Positions 35,911 to 45,447 of a DNA stretch of 64,000 bases are shown piece after piece. Numbering within the stretch: position 1 is the first letter of the stretch; each line of letters starts with the position of its first letter. The stretch is from Streptococcus sp. (GTDB lineage: Bacteria > Bacillota > Bacilli > Lactobacillales > Streptococcaceae), in NCBI RefSeq assembly GCF_030825805.1, contig NZ_JAPJPF010000002.1:1-64000 (forward strand), read 5' to 3'. The notes beneath the pieces were generated by a model, which was not told where the DNA came from, ran no database searches, and worked only from the letters and a program-made list of their open reading frames with translations. The translations under genes and the position numbers were made by a program.

Positions 35911-36225
35911 GTGAAATGGATGAACAGTAGTATGAAAGAAACTTTTTTAGAAGCAATCGATCATTTGTTGTCTATCATTGACAAATATAATATTAAAAAT
36001 ATTGGTCCACAAGTGGATGAGCTACATATTTTGAAAGAATATGTAAATACTAATAAAGAAATGAGTTTAAGAGATAAATTGACAATTTATCAAGCCCTTT
36101 TTCCACCACAGGGTGGTCTATCAGATATTTATTATTGGGATAATGACTTTGAAAAAAGAAACCAGATTAACAATATCCTATCCTCTTCTAACAAGATAAT
36201 TTCTGATTATTTATTGAATCAATAA
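35911..36225 (+). CDS. Unknown 104-residue protein
   Basis: This is a small, soluble, helical and AT-rich gene that I do not recognise. It starts at GTG 35911 (AAGGA five bases upstream) or at ATG 35920. The sequence includes LEAIDHLLSIIDKYNIKNIG and LFPPQGGLSDIYYWDNDFEKRNQIN, with many Asn, Ile and Asp residues. An extended -10 (TG-G-TAGAAT, about 35887-35895) lies upstream and a strong terminator follows, so it is a free-standing unit. Its size and composition resemble orphan immunity proteins of polymorphic toxins, which is speculation. Confidence 0.55.
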   Translation: MKWMNSSMKETFLEAIDHLLSIIDKYNIKNIGPQVDELHILKEYVNTNKEMSLRDKLTIYQALFPPQGGLSDIYYWDNDFEKRNQINNILSSSNKIISDYLLNQ

Positions 36226-36256
36226 AGAGAGGTTTAAAATACCTCTCTTTTACTTT
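36224..36256 (+). terminator. Terminator of the unknown gene
   Basis: AAAGAGAGGT and ACCTCTCTTT form a hairpin that begins at the stop codon and is followed by TACTTT. Confidence 0.85.
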
Positions 36257-36380
36257 AACTACTCTATATAAGAAATTTAGGTAAACCTGAGAAGGGTAAG
36301 GATATGCTATAATGAAGAAAACAGAAGGGTGTGCACGAGTAATGTCACCTAACGTGTCAACAAGGATAGTAGGAGCAAGA

Positions 36381-37673
36381 ATGATAAAATATTTGGTGCA
36401 AAAATTTCTCTGGTTTCGAGAGCGTGGATTTGTACAAATCACCCAGAAAACCTTGGTATCTCTCTTTCCATTTTTACTTTTCTCAGCAATTGTTCGCGTG
36501 ATTTCCCAGTCCTTCTTTTCAGATAGAGGCTATATAAATATGCTCTTTTCTGTTTCGGACTGGTTCCCGGGCTTTCAGCTTACGGGTCAAGTCTTGTCCA
36601 ATCTTTCTAATTTTACAAGTGGTTTGGCTGGACCTTTAGCAACCTATTTTGCAGGGAAATATACAGCTGGACATTATGGGAGAAGTACAGGAACGGCTGG
36701 TGTGACAGCTCTTATGGTCAGTTTTCTTGTTAGCTCACAGGGATTATTGATGGGGCCTCTTCGCGATGGGCAACTATCTCACATCAATCTACCTGCGACG
36801 ACCAATATTTTCTTGGCGATTTTTTTAGGTTACCTAATTGGCCAGATTTTTCGTCTTTCCAAAGCCAGTGACGACCAAATCGTCAATAAAGACTTTATTT
36901 ATCAACCCAAGACTGTACGTCCGATTTTCTTGTCTCTGCTCTTAGGAGTCAGTTTAAATGGCCTCTTAGTCCTGGGCAATCAGTACCGTGTCTTTTAGAC
37001 CATCGGTCAATTTTTCAGTTCACTGACCGTGACCAGTCATCACCTCCTATCCACTTTTGTCATGGGACTCTTGAATGGCTTATCGGGTTGGGTAGGAAAC
37101 AGTCAGGTTTTTGCCTTGAACTCGATAGCGGATGATAGTTTTGCCTTGGAAAATCTGACTTATGCCGTCACCAATCATACGACGACTGGTATTCCTTATC
37201 TATACACCTTGACCAATTTGTACCGCAGTTATGGCATGGTGGCAGGAGTTGGTGCCGTCCTAGCGCTTTTGGTTGCAATCTTACTGGTTTCACGAAGTCA
37301 AAAGGACAAGAAAGTTAGTTTCCTTAGTATCTTTCCAAGCCTCTTTAACAATGGCGCTCCTTTTATGGTAGGAATCCCAGTCCTCCTCAACCTGCTATAT
37401 GTGATTCCCTTCTTATTGATCCCCTTGGTCAATATGGGAATTGCAGCTCTGGCTTTGTGCTTCAAACTGATGCCAGCAGCTGTCTATCCAGTGCCAGATG
37501 GGACACCAAGCATCCTTTATGCTTTTATTGGGACGGGAGGAAGCCTGAGAGCTTTAGCTGTGAGTCTCCTCTGCTTTGCCCTAGACGTAGCCCTTTATAT
37601 TCCCTTTGTCCGTATGGGCAACCAAGTTCGGAAAGATTTGCTAGAAGAAGGAGGAAACCATGAAAATCTCTAA
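36381..37673 (+). pseudogene. PTS EIIC-type sugar permease interrupted by an amber stop
   Basis: The frame from ATG 36381 (AGTAGGAG upstream) runs 205 codons to a TAG at 36996-36998, then continues in the same frame without other damage to 37673. The whole would be 430 residues, the usual size of a lactose/cellobiose-type EIIC, with about ten membrane segments. The N-terminal half has the FVQITQKTLVSLFPFLLFSA start seen in EIICs. The C-terminal half contains FNNGAPFMVGIPVLLNLLYVIPF, the region near the sugar site. It resembles a solitary EIIC without EIIA or EIIB neighbours. Either it is recently inactivated or the two halves are made separately; an internal start around 37062 is possible. 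Confidence 0.8.
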
Positions 37674-38520
37674 AAAAACAGCGCTGGTCTTCACCTTGGT
37701 CTGCCTTTTCTTGATTGGCTTGGCTGTGCCTTCTTATAGCTGGACTCGAAAAAATGTCCAGAAAATCGAAAAATTCTATAATTCAAAACTATCGCCTATT
37801 ATCATGATCCCGGGAAGTTCCGCTACGGAAAATCGCTTTGATGGCTTGGTGACCAAGCTCAACCAAGACCGGCAAGGAACCAAACACAGCCTGCTCAAGG
37901 TCAAGGTTTGGAATGATGGGACCATTACTTATAGTGGGAGTATTGATGCCAAGGACAATGAACCGATTATCATCATTGGTTTTGAAAACAACAAGGATGG
38001 CTACAGCAATATCAAAAAGCAAGCCAAGATGGTTAACCAAGCTTTTGAAGCCTTGCAAGAAAAATATAACTTCAATAACTTTAAGGGACTGTCCCACTCT
38101 AATGGAGGCTTGATTTATACTGCCTTTATTGAAAATTATCTAGGGGATTATGATGTAGATCTCAAGACCCTCATGACCATTGGGACCCCTTATAACTTTA
38201 CCGAGACCAACATCAAAAATAAATCAGAGATGTTGGCGGACTTTATCAAGAACAGAGAAGCTATACCGACAACTCTCCATATGTATTCAGTAGCAGGGAC
38301 CATTACCTATGACTCAGATGAGTTGGTTCCGGATGCTAGTGTATCGGCTGGTAAGTATATCTATCAAAATCAAGCAGCTAGTTATACAGAGATTACGGTG
38401 ACAGGAGAGGATGCGCAACACTCAGACCTTCCGACCAATGATGAAGTGGTCGCCTTGATCAAGCAACACATTGAGAGTCAGGATCATCAAAATCGGCAGG
38501 AGCAGAAAAATCCGAATTAA
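37660..38520 (+). CDS. DUF915 alpha/beta hydrolase, secreted or membrane-anchored
   Basis: This is a 286-residue protein starting inside the 3' end of the permease gene, with AGGAGGAAA as a very strong ribosome-binding site. An N-terminal hydrophobic segment (about 7-27) exports or anchors it. The hydrolase domain has the IIMIPGSSATENRFD oxyanion-hole strand near 47-61, the nucleophile elbow GLSHSNGG near 144, a likely acid Asp near 225-240, and the histidine in EDAQHSDLP near 253. This is the DUF915 group of cell-surface hydrolases in lactic bacteria, substrate unknown. The tail is Gln/Asn-rich. It is translationally linked to the EIIC gene. Confidence 0.85.
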   Translation: MKISKKTALVFTLVCLFLIGLAVPSYSWTRKNVQKIEKFYNSKLSPIIMIPGSSATENRFDGLVTKLNQDRQGTKHSLLKVKVWNDGTITYSGSIDAKDNEPIIIIGFENNKDGYSNIKKQAKMVNQAFEALQEKYNFNNFKGLSHSNGGLIYTAFIENYLGDYDVDLKTLMTIGTPYNFTETNIKNKSEMLADFIKNREAIPTTLHMYSVAGTITYDSDELVPDASVSAGKYIYQNQAASYTEITVTGEDAQHSDLPTNDEVVALIKQHIESQDHQNRQEQKNPN

Positions 38521-38532
38521 ATCATATATACT

Positions 38533-38573
38533 AAGAAGGTTTTACACAAATTATTAGGTGTAGCCTTCTTTTT
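38533..38573 (+). terminator. Terminator of the DUF915 gene
   Basis: AAGAAGG...TTACAC pairs with GTGTAG...CCTTCTT and runs into TTTTT. Confidence 0.75.
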
Positions 38574-38630
38574 GGGTATAATATAAAGAGAAAAGTACAG
38601 CTATCAAGGATGACACAAAAGGAGAAACTT

Positions 38631-39776
38631 ATGAAACGAAAAGAGAAATTAGGAGCAGTCATTCTCCTAGCAGCAGGACTTGTTACGGTTGGTTGTAGCA
38701 AACGAACTCCTCGACATTCTAGTCAGTTGAATAACAGTTCGGAAACAACGTCTTTATCATCTTCTAGTAAAAAGGTCACTAAAAAAGAAGTAAAAAAAGA
38801 TTACAAGAAGTTGTACCAGCCTGTATTTGAGGATTATCAAAAGATTTTGACCTCGCCAAAGGATACAGCAAGTATTGCAAGTCTCTATCAAAGTTTACAA
38901 GCAACTGGGCGTCCAATCAATAGTTGGGCAGTCGAGAATGCGGTCAACCAAGCGGATGAAATGCGCTATGCCTTTGCGGATTTGAATAATGATGGGATAG
39001 AGGAACTGTTGATTGCAGACCTAAATGTGAGTGGCAAATATTTCTTAACCGGTCTTTACTATTTGCAAGCTGGGAAACCAGTCCTTTTAGCAGAAGGGTT
39101 CGTGGCAGGTCATGGTGGAGCAAGAAATGCTGCGCTTGTCTATAAAGAAGGAGAAGTCCTAGAGCTTAGCTGGTCCTCAGGAACGGGGCAAGGTTATGGG
39201 ACTCTTTATCGACTTAATGCCAAGCAAGAGCAAGCGACTATCCTCCAAGAAAAAGAGATTCAAATACAAGCGAATGATCTTGGAGCTGATTTTGGAAAAA
39301 ATGCATCTGATCAAATTGATTTAAGAGGTCTCGATTGGCAGGAATTTGAAGTTTCTGGTCGTACAACTAAATCAGAAACACAACTAAAAGCTCCTTGGAA
39401 TGCCAACAAATCGGCGAAACTCGAAACTTTTATAAAGGACTGGGGGGGAAGACTAGGACAACCCAATTATCAAAAGGGAATCGCAGGAGGAGACGTTGGG
39501 GCTGACCATCTCTATATCCTTGGGGATGGACCAAGTGAGAAAATGAATGCCGAGTATACGGATACAGGTCTAGGAAATGCCCAGTACCGAATTGTAGAGC
39601 GTTATAGCAATTGGGATAAATACCCGGATGTTCATAGTTACTTTTTCGCTATCACCAATACGGGAGAACCGATCGTCTTTCATTCAGATACAACTAATGG
39701 AGGACAAATGTATCTTAAACCGACAGAAAATGCTGAACTCCAGGCAGAGTTCAAACGCTTGGTGGAAGAAGAATAA
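38631..39776 (+). CDS. Surface lipoprotein with DUF4767-like domain
   Basis: This is a 381-residue lipoprotein from the ATG at 38631, which has AAGGAG seven bases upstream. The signal peptide ends VTVGC, so the lipid-modified cysteine is near residue 22. A Ser/Thr/Lys linker follows. The first domain contains RYAFADLNNDGIEELLIADL (about residues 110-129), a DxNxDG calcium-binding-type loop in an FG-GAP-like setting. The second begins PWNANKSAKLETFIKDWGG (near 258) and resembles DUF4767, a domain of Gram-positive lipoproteins. The function is unknown. Confidence 0.75.
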   Translation: MKRKEKLGAVILLAAGLVTVGCSKRTPRHSSQLNNSSETTSLSSSSKKVTKKEVKKDYKKLYQPVFEDYQKILTSPKDTASIASLYQSLQATGRPINSWAVENAVNQADEMRYAFADLNNDGIEELLIADLNVSGKYFLTGLYYLQAGKPVLLAEGFVAGHGGARNAALVYKEGEVLELSWSSGTGQGYGTLYRLNAKQEQATILQEKEIQIQANDLGADFGKNASDQIDLRGLDWQEFEVSGRTTKSETQLKAPWNANKSAKLETFIKDWGGRLGQPNYQKGIAGGDVGADHLYILGDGPSEKMNAEYTDTGLGNAQYRIVERYSNWDKYPDVHSYFFAITNTGEPIVFHSDTTNGGQMYLKPTENAELQAEFKRLVEEE

Positions 39777-39840
39777 TTTTCATTATCCAGAGTTTGGTCT
39801 TGGTCAAGCTCTTTTTCTTCAGCATTTGAAATCAAATCAA

Positions 39841-39869
39841 TTGACAGATGTAATGGCGAGTATTACAAT
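39841..39869 (+). promoter_or_regulatory. proV promoter
   Basis: TTGACA (39841-39846) and TACAAT (39864-39869) are 17 bases apart, 66 bases ahead of the proV start. Confidence 0.8.
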
Positions 39870-39935
39870 TTCATGTATAAGTTAAAGACTAGGAACTTCA
39901 GTTGAGATTAATGAAGAAAGTAAAGAGTAATCTGA

Positions 39936-40664
39936 ATGATTGAATACAAAAATGTAGTCCTGCGCTACACGGATAAAAACATTTTAAAAGACGTCAATCT
40001 CCGTATTGAAGATGGAGAATTTATGGTTCTTGTGGGACCTTCAGGATCTGGAAAAACCACCATGCTCAAGATGATCAATCGTCTTTTGGAGCCGACAGAT
40101 GGCAATATTTATATGGACGGAAAACGCATCAAGGACTATGATGAACGAGAGTTACGTCTTTCTACTGGTTATGTTTTGCAGGCCATTGCTCTCTTTCCAA
40201 ATCTAACTGTTGCGGAAAATATTGCTCTGATTCCTGAGATGAAGGGCTGGAGCAAGGAGCAAATCACCTCTAAAACCGAAGGACTTTTGGACAAGGTTGG
40301 TCTGCCTGCTGCAGAGTATGCAAATCGCAAGCTAAGCGAGTTATCGGGTGGGGAACAACAACGGATTGGCATTGTGCGGGCCATCATTGCAGAGCCAAAG
40401 ATTCTATTGATGGATGAGCCCTTTTCAGCCTTGGATGCTATTTCACGCAAGCAGTTGCAGGCTCTCACCAAAGACTTGCACAAAGAATTTGGTATGACGA
40501 CTATCTTCGTAACACATGATACAGATGAAGCCTTGAAATTAGGTGATCGGATTGCGGTGCTACAAGAAGGAGAGATTGTGCAGGTGGCGGATTCTGATAC
40601 CATTCTAGCCCAACCAGCCAACGACTTTGTTGCGGATTTATTTGGAGGTGCTCACCATGTCTAA
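39936..40664 (+). CDS. proV: Glycine betaine/choline ABC transporter ATPase
   Basis: This is the ATPase of an osmoprotectant importer (OpuCA/ProV type), with 242 residues. Walker [10 protein letters not shown] is near residue 35, the Q-loop [10 protein letters not shown] near 82, signature LSGGEQQR near 135, Walker [13 protein letters not shown], and switch histidine VTHDTDEA. It lacks the C-terminal CBS pair found in OpuA/ProV of many species, as do streptococcal homologues. It overlaps the fused permease gene by 8 bases. Confidence 0.92.
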   Translation: MIEYKNVVLRYTDKNILKDVNLRIEDGEFMVLVGPSGSGKTTMLKMINRLLEPTDGNIYMDGKRIKDYDERELRLSTGYVLQAIALFPNLTVAENIALIPEMKGWSKEQITSKTEGLLDKVGLPAAEYANRKLSELSGGEQQRIGIVRAIIAEPKILLMDEPFSALDAISRKQLQALTKDLHKEFGMTTIFVTHDTDEALKLGDRIAVLQEGEIVQVADSDTILAQPANDFVADLFGGAHHV

Positions 40665-42174
40665 ACTAGTTGCAACCTTTCAAGAACGCTTTGGAGACTG
40701 GCTCACTGCACTGGGGCAACATTTGCAACTGTCATTACTGACCTTGCTCCTTGCGATTTTTCTAGCTGTTCCACTGGCTATTTATTTAAGTAGTCGCAAG
40801 AGAGCCAGCAACTGGGTTTTACAGCTAGCTGGGATCTTCCAGACCATTCCTTCCATGGCCCTTTTGGGGCTCTTCATTCCCATCATGGGAATTGGAACAC
40901 TTCCTGCCTTGACAGCTCTCGTTATCTATGCCATTTTCCCCATCCTTCAAAATACCATCACCGGTTTACAAGGGATTGACCCAAGCCTTGAAGAAGCGGG
41001 AATCGCCTTTGGGATGACCAAGTGGGAGCGACTCAAGAAGTTTGAGATTCCCTTGGCCATGCCCGTCATCATGTCTGGGATTCGGACAGCAGCTGTGATG
41101 ATTATCGGGACGGCTACCCTAGCTGCCTTGATTGGAGCAGGGGGACTCGGTTCCTTTATCCTTCTGGGGATTGACCGCAATAATGCCAGTCTGATTTTGA
41201 TCGGTGCCCTGTCTTCTGCCTTCTTAGCTATCGCCTTTAACCTTCTTCTTAAATGGATGGAAAAGGCCAAACTGCGGACCATCTTTGCGGCCTTTGCGGT
41301 CATGATCCTGGGATTGGGAGCTAGCTATACACCAAGTCTTCTTCCCAAACCGGAAAAAGAGAACCTAGTCATTGCTGGGAAGTTAGGACCAGAACCCGAA
41401 ATTCTAGCTAACATGTATAAGATATTGATCGAGAAAAATACGGATATGACAGTGACGGTCAAACCGAATTTTGGAAAGACTACCTTCCTCTATGAAGCCC
41501 TGAAAAAAGGGGACATCGCTATCTATCCAGAGTTTACAGGGACCGTGACCGAAAGTCTCCTCAAGCCAGCACCACAAGTCGGTCATGATCCAGAAGCAGT
41601 CTACAAAGCTGCCCGAGATGGGATCAAGCGACAAGACGACCTAGCCTTGCTCAAACCCATGGCTTATCAGAATACCTATGCTGTCGCAGTGCCTAAGAAA
41701 ATTGCCCAAGAGTATGGCCTCAAGACCATTTCCGACTTGAAAAAGGTGGAAGGGCAACTAAAGGCGGGCTTTACGCTAGAGTTTAACGACCGAGAGGATG
41801 GAAACAAGGGCTTGCAGAAGGTCTACGGTCTTCATCTACAAGTCTCCACCATGGAACCAGCCCTTCGCTACCAAGCTATCCAGTCTGGCGATATCCAGAT
41901 AACAGATGCTTACTCAACAGATGCCGAGCTGGCTCGCTATGACCTGGTGGTCCTTGAAGATGACAAGCAACTCTTCCCACCTTATCAAGGGGCGCCCCTC
42001 ATGAAAACTGCATTGCTCGAAAAACACCCTGAGTTGGAAGCTGTTCTCAATAAGTTGGCTGGTAAAATCACAGAGAAACAAATGAGCCAGATGAATTACC
42101 AAGTCGGAGTAGAAGGCAAGTCAGCTAATCAAGTGGCACGTGATTTTTTGATTCAGGAAGGGATCATCAAGTAA
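40657..42174 (+). CDS. proWX: Fused permease and substrate-binding protein of betaine/choline transporter
   Basis: This 505-residue fusion starts at the ATG at 40657 ([13 protein letters not shown]), with GGAGG upstream inside proV. Residues 1 to about 215 are the permease domain, with five or six membrane spans and the coupling loop [20 protein letters not shown] near 122-141. From about residue 235 a periplasmic-type binding domain (OpuAC fold) faces the outside: [20 protein letters not shown] near 240, and aromatic residues such as [13 protein letters not shown] line the substrate pocket. Pneumococcus has the same fused ProWX next to the czcD region, in agreement with the neighbours here. 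Confidence 0.93.
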   Translation: MSKLVATFQERFGDWLTALGQHLQLSLLTLLLAIFLAVPLAIYLSSRKRASNWVLQLAGIFQTIPSMALLGLFIPIMGIGTLPALTALVIYAIFPILQNTITGLQGIDPSLEEAGIAFGMTKWERLKKFEIPLAMPVIMSGIRTAAVMIIGTATLAALIGAGGLGSFILLGIDRNNASLILIGALSSAFLAIAFNLLLKWMEKAKLRTIFAAFAVMILGLGASYTPSLLPKPEKENLVIAGKLGPEPEILANMYKILIEKNTDMTVTVKPNFGKTTFLYEALKKGDIAIYPEFTGTVTESLLKPAPQVGHDPEAVYKAARDGIKRQDDLALLKPMAYQNTYAVAVPKKIAQEYGLKTISDLKKVEGQLKAGFTLEFNDREDGNKGLQKVYGLHLQVSTMEPALRYQAIQSGDIQITDAYSTDAELARYDLVVLEDDKQLFPPYQGAPLMKTALLEKHPELEAVLNKLAGKITEKQMSQMNYQVGVEGKSANQVARDFLIQEGIIK

Positions 42175-42300
42175 TAATGCGAATTTTAAATTGAAAAAAA
42201 CTTTATTTAAGTTACTTACCTAGGATTTCTCTATGAACCTGATCTATTTAATGCTTAAAGGTTACTAAGAAGGAGAAAAACGGATTACCAAAAACTCATT

Positions 42301-42332
42301 AGAGGTGGGGCATTTTGTCCCACCTCTTTTTG
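42301..42332 (+). terminator. Terminator ahead of the AEC carrier gene
   Basis: AGAGGTGGG-GCATTTTGT-CCCACCTCT is followed by TTTTT. It is 127 bases after proWX. The space between holds an AGAAGGAG ribosome-binding-like sequence with no gene after it, perhaps the trace of a deletion. Confidence 0.85.
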
Positions 42333-42400
42333 TGATATACTAGAATAGTTTTTGAGACTTGTAGAAAAACTGTCATTTCAAAAAAGTAAGAGGAGAGAAC

Positions 42401-43338
42401 ATGGACATCTTTTTGAGGAGCATATCAGGGATTCTCGTTATCCTGGGCATGATTTTAGTGGGCTTTGTCATCGGTGAAAAGGTTGGTTTGATGACAAGTC
42501 ACGTGGCCTACTCGCTAAACTGGTCACTCAAGTTGCTCTTCCCTGCTATATGCTCTACACCATCACGCAGCGCTTCACAGCAGCAGATCTACTTAAAATG
42601 TTGCCAGCCTTGCGGTTTCCTGCCCTGTCTATGGTTATTTTGCTTGGCATCGCGACAGGAGTAGCTAGGATCTTTGCGGTGAAACAGGACCGTCGTGGCC
42701 TCTTTATTTCCATGTTTTTTAACTCCAATACCATTTTCGTTGGGCTCCCTATTAACCAAGCCCTCTTTGGAGATGCCAGCATTCCCTATGTTTTAATCTA
42801 TTACATGTGTAATACGACCTTTTTCTGGACTTTGGGAACATACCTCATACAGCGCGATGGTGAGGGAGAAGCACAGTTTGATCTCAAAACTAGTCTGAAA
42901 AAAGTCTTTTCTCCGCCCCTGATGGGATTTATCTTGGGGCTAGTCATGGTGATGCTGCATATCAAGCTGCCAGCCTTTATAGCCAGTGATTTGCAGTATC
43001 TGGGTAATTTAACGACCCCCTTGTCTATGATATTCATCGGTTTGTCAGTGTCTCATATAGGTGTGAAGCAGTTTGTTCTGGGAAAAGATCATCTATTGAT
43101 TCTACTAGGTCGCTTCCTGGTTGCCCCTCTCTTGATGGCGACCATCGTCTACTGGGCCCCTCTTCCAAGCTTGATGAAGCAAGTCTTTATCATCCAGTCT
43201 GCCATGCCTGTGATGACCAATGCGCCAGTTGTTGCCAGACTCTACGGAGCTGATAGTGATTATGCAGCAGTCATGGTGACAGAGACGACCCTTGCAACCA
43301 TGGTGGTGATCCCTATTCTCATGCTGTTGATGGGCTAA
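42401..43338 (+). pseudogene. Auxin-efflux-type (AEC) carrier, frameshifted
   Basis: This is a transporter of the AEC family, which exports organic anions such as malate in some bacteria. The N-terminal 37 codons (MDIFLRSISGILVILGMILVGF) are in one frame. From about 42513 the family sequence continues in the next frame (AKLVTQVALPCYMLYT, then the rest to MLLMG). The span of 938 bases is not a multiple of three, so one base is missing or two are extra near 42505-42515. All ten membrane spans are otherwise present, with NSNTIFVGLPIN and PVMTNAPVVARLYGAD. It is either a recent pseudogene or a sequencing error. Confidence 0.8.
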
Positions 43339-43352
43339 TAAATAGAAAATAC

Positions 43353-43388
43353 AAAAGCTCAAGTTTTCAAAAAACTTGAGCTTTTCTT
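43353..43388. terminator. Bidirectional terminator
   Basis: AAAAGCTCAAGTTTT pairs with AAAACTTGAGCTTTT around a 3-base loop. It serves the AEC carrier and the convergent small membrane protein gene. Confidence 0.9.
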
Positions 43389-43719
43389 ATATGAGAGCTA
43401 ATAAAAGCGTAATCACCAGAGCGATGCTCATCCGAATCAGGTGGTAGGCTGGGTGGAAGTTTCCTTTGTGTTTTCCATTCCAATAGGCCCCGTAGCAAAT
43501 CAAACCACAGCCGATCAGCCAAAGGAATAAAGCAACAATCGATAAAAAAAAGTAGAGAATGAGAGAAAAGGTCGCAAGGCAACTACCAATGAACAGAAGC
43601 TGATTTCCTAGAGTATTCTTGCCCTTTCTTAATTCTGAAAGGCTGGCCAATAAATGAAGGACAGGAAAGGCAAGGGCTAAGAAGGCTGTAAAAATACCAA
43701 GAAGAATAAGGAGGTTCAT
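43387..43719 (-). CDS. Small membrane protein, unknown
   Basis: This is a 110-residue protein with four likely membrane segments (about residues 3-26, 42-63, 64-82 and 92-110). The second and third are separated by a very short turn. A cytoplasmic basic stretch (SELRKGKNTLGN) lies after the first span, and HKGNFHPAYHLIRM before the last. I do not recognise a named family. It lies just after the TetR gene on the same strand with 31 bases between and is probably co-transcribed with it, so a link to metal homeostasis is conceivable. Confidence 0.65.
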   Translation of the reverse strand: MNLLILLGIFTAFLALAFPVLHLLASLSELRKGKNTLGNQLLFIGSCLATFSLILYFFLSIVALFLWLIGCGLICYGAYWNGKHKGNFHPAYHLIRMSIALVITLLLALI

Positions 43720-43750
43720 AAGATTTCCTTTCTAGCTAGAAAAATGATGT

Positions 43751-44296
43751 TTATTCTTGTTTAGCTGTCATTTCCATAACATCTAAATAAAAGCTAACAA
43801 CTTCTTGCTCGTTATAAGCTTTCCCTTTCCTCAACCACCAGGTCAGGGTTTCGATGAAGTTAGTAACGACAAAGTGCTTGAGGTAAGAAGTTGGAATTCT
43901 AGGATGAGCTGTTTTTAAATCATCTGCCACCATAGGAAAGACATGGGCTTCTAATTCCTTATGAAGTTGACGGAGAAAGTAATCATTTTTGGAGAGAAGG
44001 AGGCTGGTTACGTGGTCTTGATTTTCTCGGAAATGGAGAAAGATGTGAGCCAGGTAGTCTTCTGCAGCTAGGTGTGCCTCTCTCTCAAACAAGTGATGGA
44101 ATAGGTAGTGGCAGAGTTCGTCAAGCAAGAGTTCCTTGCTTTCATAATGACTGTAAAAGGTAGATCGCCCAACATCTGCCCGATCAATAATATCTTGAAC
44201 AGTCGTCGCTTGATAACCTTTACTATTTAACAGTTCTAAGAAGGCTGTATAGATCGCTTTTTTTGTTTTAGCAATCCGCCGGTCGGTTTGACTCAT
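43751..44296 (-). CDS. sczA: TetR-family regulator, SczA-like
   Basis: This is a 181-residue TetR regulator. The helix-turn-helix is TVQDIIDRADVGRSTFYSHY at about residues 32-51, followed by the recognition-helix end ESKELLLDEL. The rest is the all-helical ligand domain with several histidines (LCHYLFHHLFEREAHL near 62-77), compatible with zinc binding. It is divergent from czcD. In pneumococcus the TetR protein SczA activates czcD in response to zinc, so I name it by position and family. An imperfect palindrome at 44307-44349 lies next to its start. Confidence 0.75.
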   Translation of the reverse strand: MSQTDRRIAKTKKAIYTAFLELLNSKGYQATTVQDIIDRADVGRSTFYSHYESKELLLDELCHYLFHHLFEREAHLAAEDYLAHIFLHFRENQDHVTSLLLSKNDYFLRQLHKELEAHVFPMVADDLKTAHPRIPTSYLKHFVVTNFIETLTWWLRKGKAYNEQEVVSFYLDVMEMTAKQE

Positions 44297-44306
44297 ATAG
44301 ACAATT

Positions 44307-44349
44307 CGAACAAACTGTTCAATAACTTACACAAAGAACGGTTTGTTTC
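44307..44349. promoter_or_regulatory. Candidate SczA operator in the sczA-czcD intergenic region
   Basis: CGAACAAACTGTTC (44307-44320) and GAACGGTTTGTTTC (44336-44349) are inverted repeats (11 of 14 bases match) with a 15-base spacer. The inner TGTTC and GAAC words recall the TGTTCA-type inverted motif described for pneumococcal SczA. Confidence 0.55.
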
Positions 44350-44432
44350 TATCCTTTCTTAGTAGAGTGGGAGATAATACTAGTGAGTAAATCATCTATT
44401 CCCATTATACCATATATTAAAGGAGGTCAAAA

Positions 44433-45335
44433 ATGAGTTCTAAATTTGCTGTTTGGCTGGCTTTTGTCTTAAATTTTAGCTTTGCCATCATCGAATTTAT
44501 CTTTGGCGGTCTCTTTGGCTCCAGTGCAATCTTAGCGGATGCTGTCCATGACTTGGGAGATGCCTTGGCTATTGGTATCTCAGCTTTTCTCGAAAGTATT
44601 TCCAATCGAGAGGAGGACAGCCACTATACCCTGGGCTACAAGCGCTTTAGCCTCTTGGGGGCCATCCTGACAGCAGTCATCCTCATAACAGGCTCTAGTC
44701 TAGTCATTCTAGAAAATATCAGCAAGCTTATCGAGCCTCAGCCGGTGGATCATGAGGGGATGCTTTGGTTGGGAGTCATTGCGATTGCCATAAATCTAAC
44801 AGCCAGTCTCATCGTCCGTAAGGGGCAGACTAAGAATGAATCCATCCTGAGTCTCCATTTCCTTGAGGATACACTAGGTTGGTTGGCAGTGATTGTCGTC
44901 GCCATCATCTTGCGCTACACTGATTGGTACTTCCTCGATCCCCTCTTATCTCTTTTAATTTCTGCGTTCATCTTGTCCAAAGCCCTTCCACGTTTTTGGA
45001 GTACGCTCAAGATTTTCCTCGATGCTGTGCCAGAAGGAGTGGATATCCAGAAGATCAAGAGTGATTTGGAGCAGTTGGACCATGTGACTAGTATCAATCA
45101 GCTCAATCTCTGGACCATGGATGGCCTGGAAAAAAACGCCATTGTCCATGTTTGTTTAGAGCATGTCAAGCATATGGAAGGCTGTAAAGAGTCTATCCGC
45201 ACCTTGCTTAAAGACTGTGGCTTTCAAAACGTCACCATTGAGGTAGATGAAGACTTGGCAACCCACCGTGCTCACAAGCGCAAGATCGAAGAGCTGGAAG
45301 CCAGTCAAAGTCATGGACATAATCATCATCATTAA
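44433..45335 (+). CDS. czcD: Cation diffusion facilitator CzcD
   Basis: CzcD exports zinc (and probably cobalt) by proton exchange. It has 300 residues and six membrane segments. The transport site is built from DAVHDLGDA (about residues 35-43) and HFLEDTLGW near 146. The cytoplasmic C-terminal domain contains VHVCLEHVKHMEGC near 236-249, and the end is histidine-rich (SHGHNHHH). AAAGGAGG precedes the ATG. It is divergent from the TetR regulator and followed by its own terminator. Confidence 0.92.
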   Translation: MSSKFAVWLAFVLNFSFAIIEFIFGGLFGSSAILADAVHDLGDALAIGISAFLESISNREEDSHYTLGYKRFSLLGAILTAVILITGSSLVILENISKLIEPQPVDHEGMLWLGVIAIAINLTASLIVRKGQTKNESILSLHFLEDTLGWLAVIVVAIILRYTDWYFLDPLLSLLISAFILSKALPRFWSTLKIFLDAVPEGVDIQKIKSDLEQLDHVTSINQLNLWTMDGLEKNAIVHVCLEHVKHMEGCKESIRTLLKDCGFQNVTIEVDEDLATHRAHKRKIEELEASQSHGHNHHH

Positions 45336-45348
45336 GAATCGTTATGCA

Positions 45349-45380
45349 AACTCTTAGAGCTCAGAGCTAAGAGTTTTTTT
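45349..45380 (+). terminator. Terminator of czcD
   Basis: AACTCTTAGAGCT and AGCTAAGAGTT form a hairpin followed by TTTTTT. Confidence 0.85.
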
Positions 45381-45447
45381 GATACCAAGTCCCCTAAAGT
45401 AAGCCTTTTCATGGTAAAATAGAACAAACATGGAACAAGGAGTAGTT

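Noticed and set aside
36312-36380. N-terminal extension of the EIIC frame from 36312
   Set aside because: The start codon overlaps the TATAAT promoter box, so it cannot be in the transcript; the ATG at 36381 has a good AGGAG.
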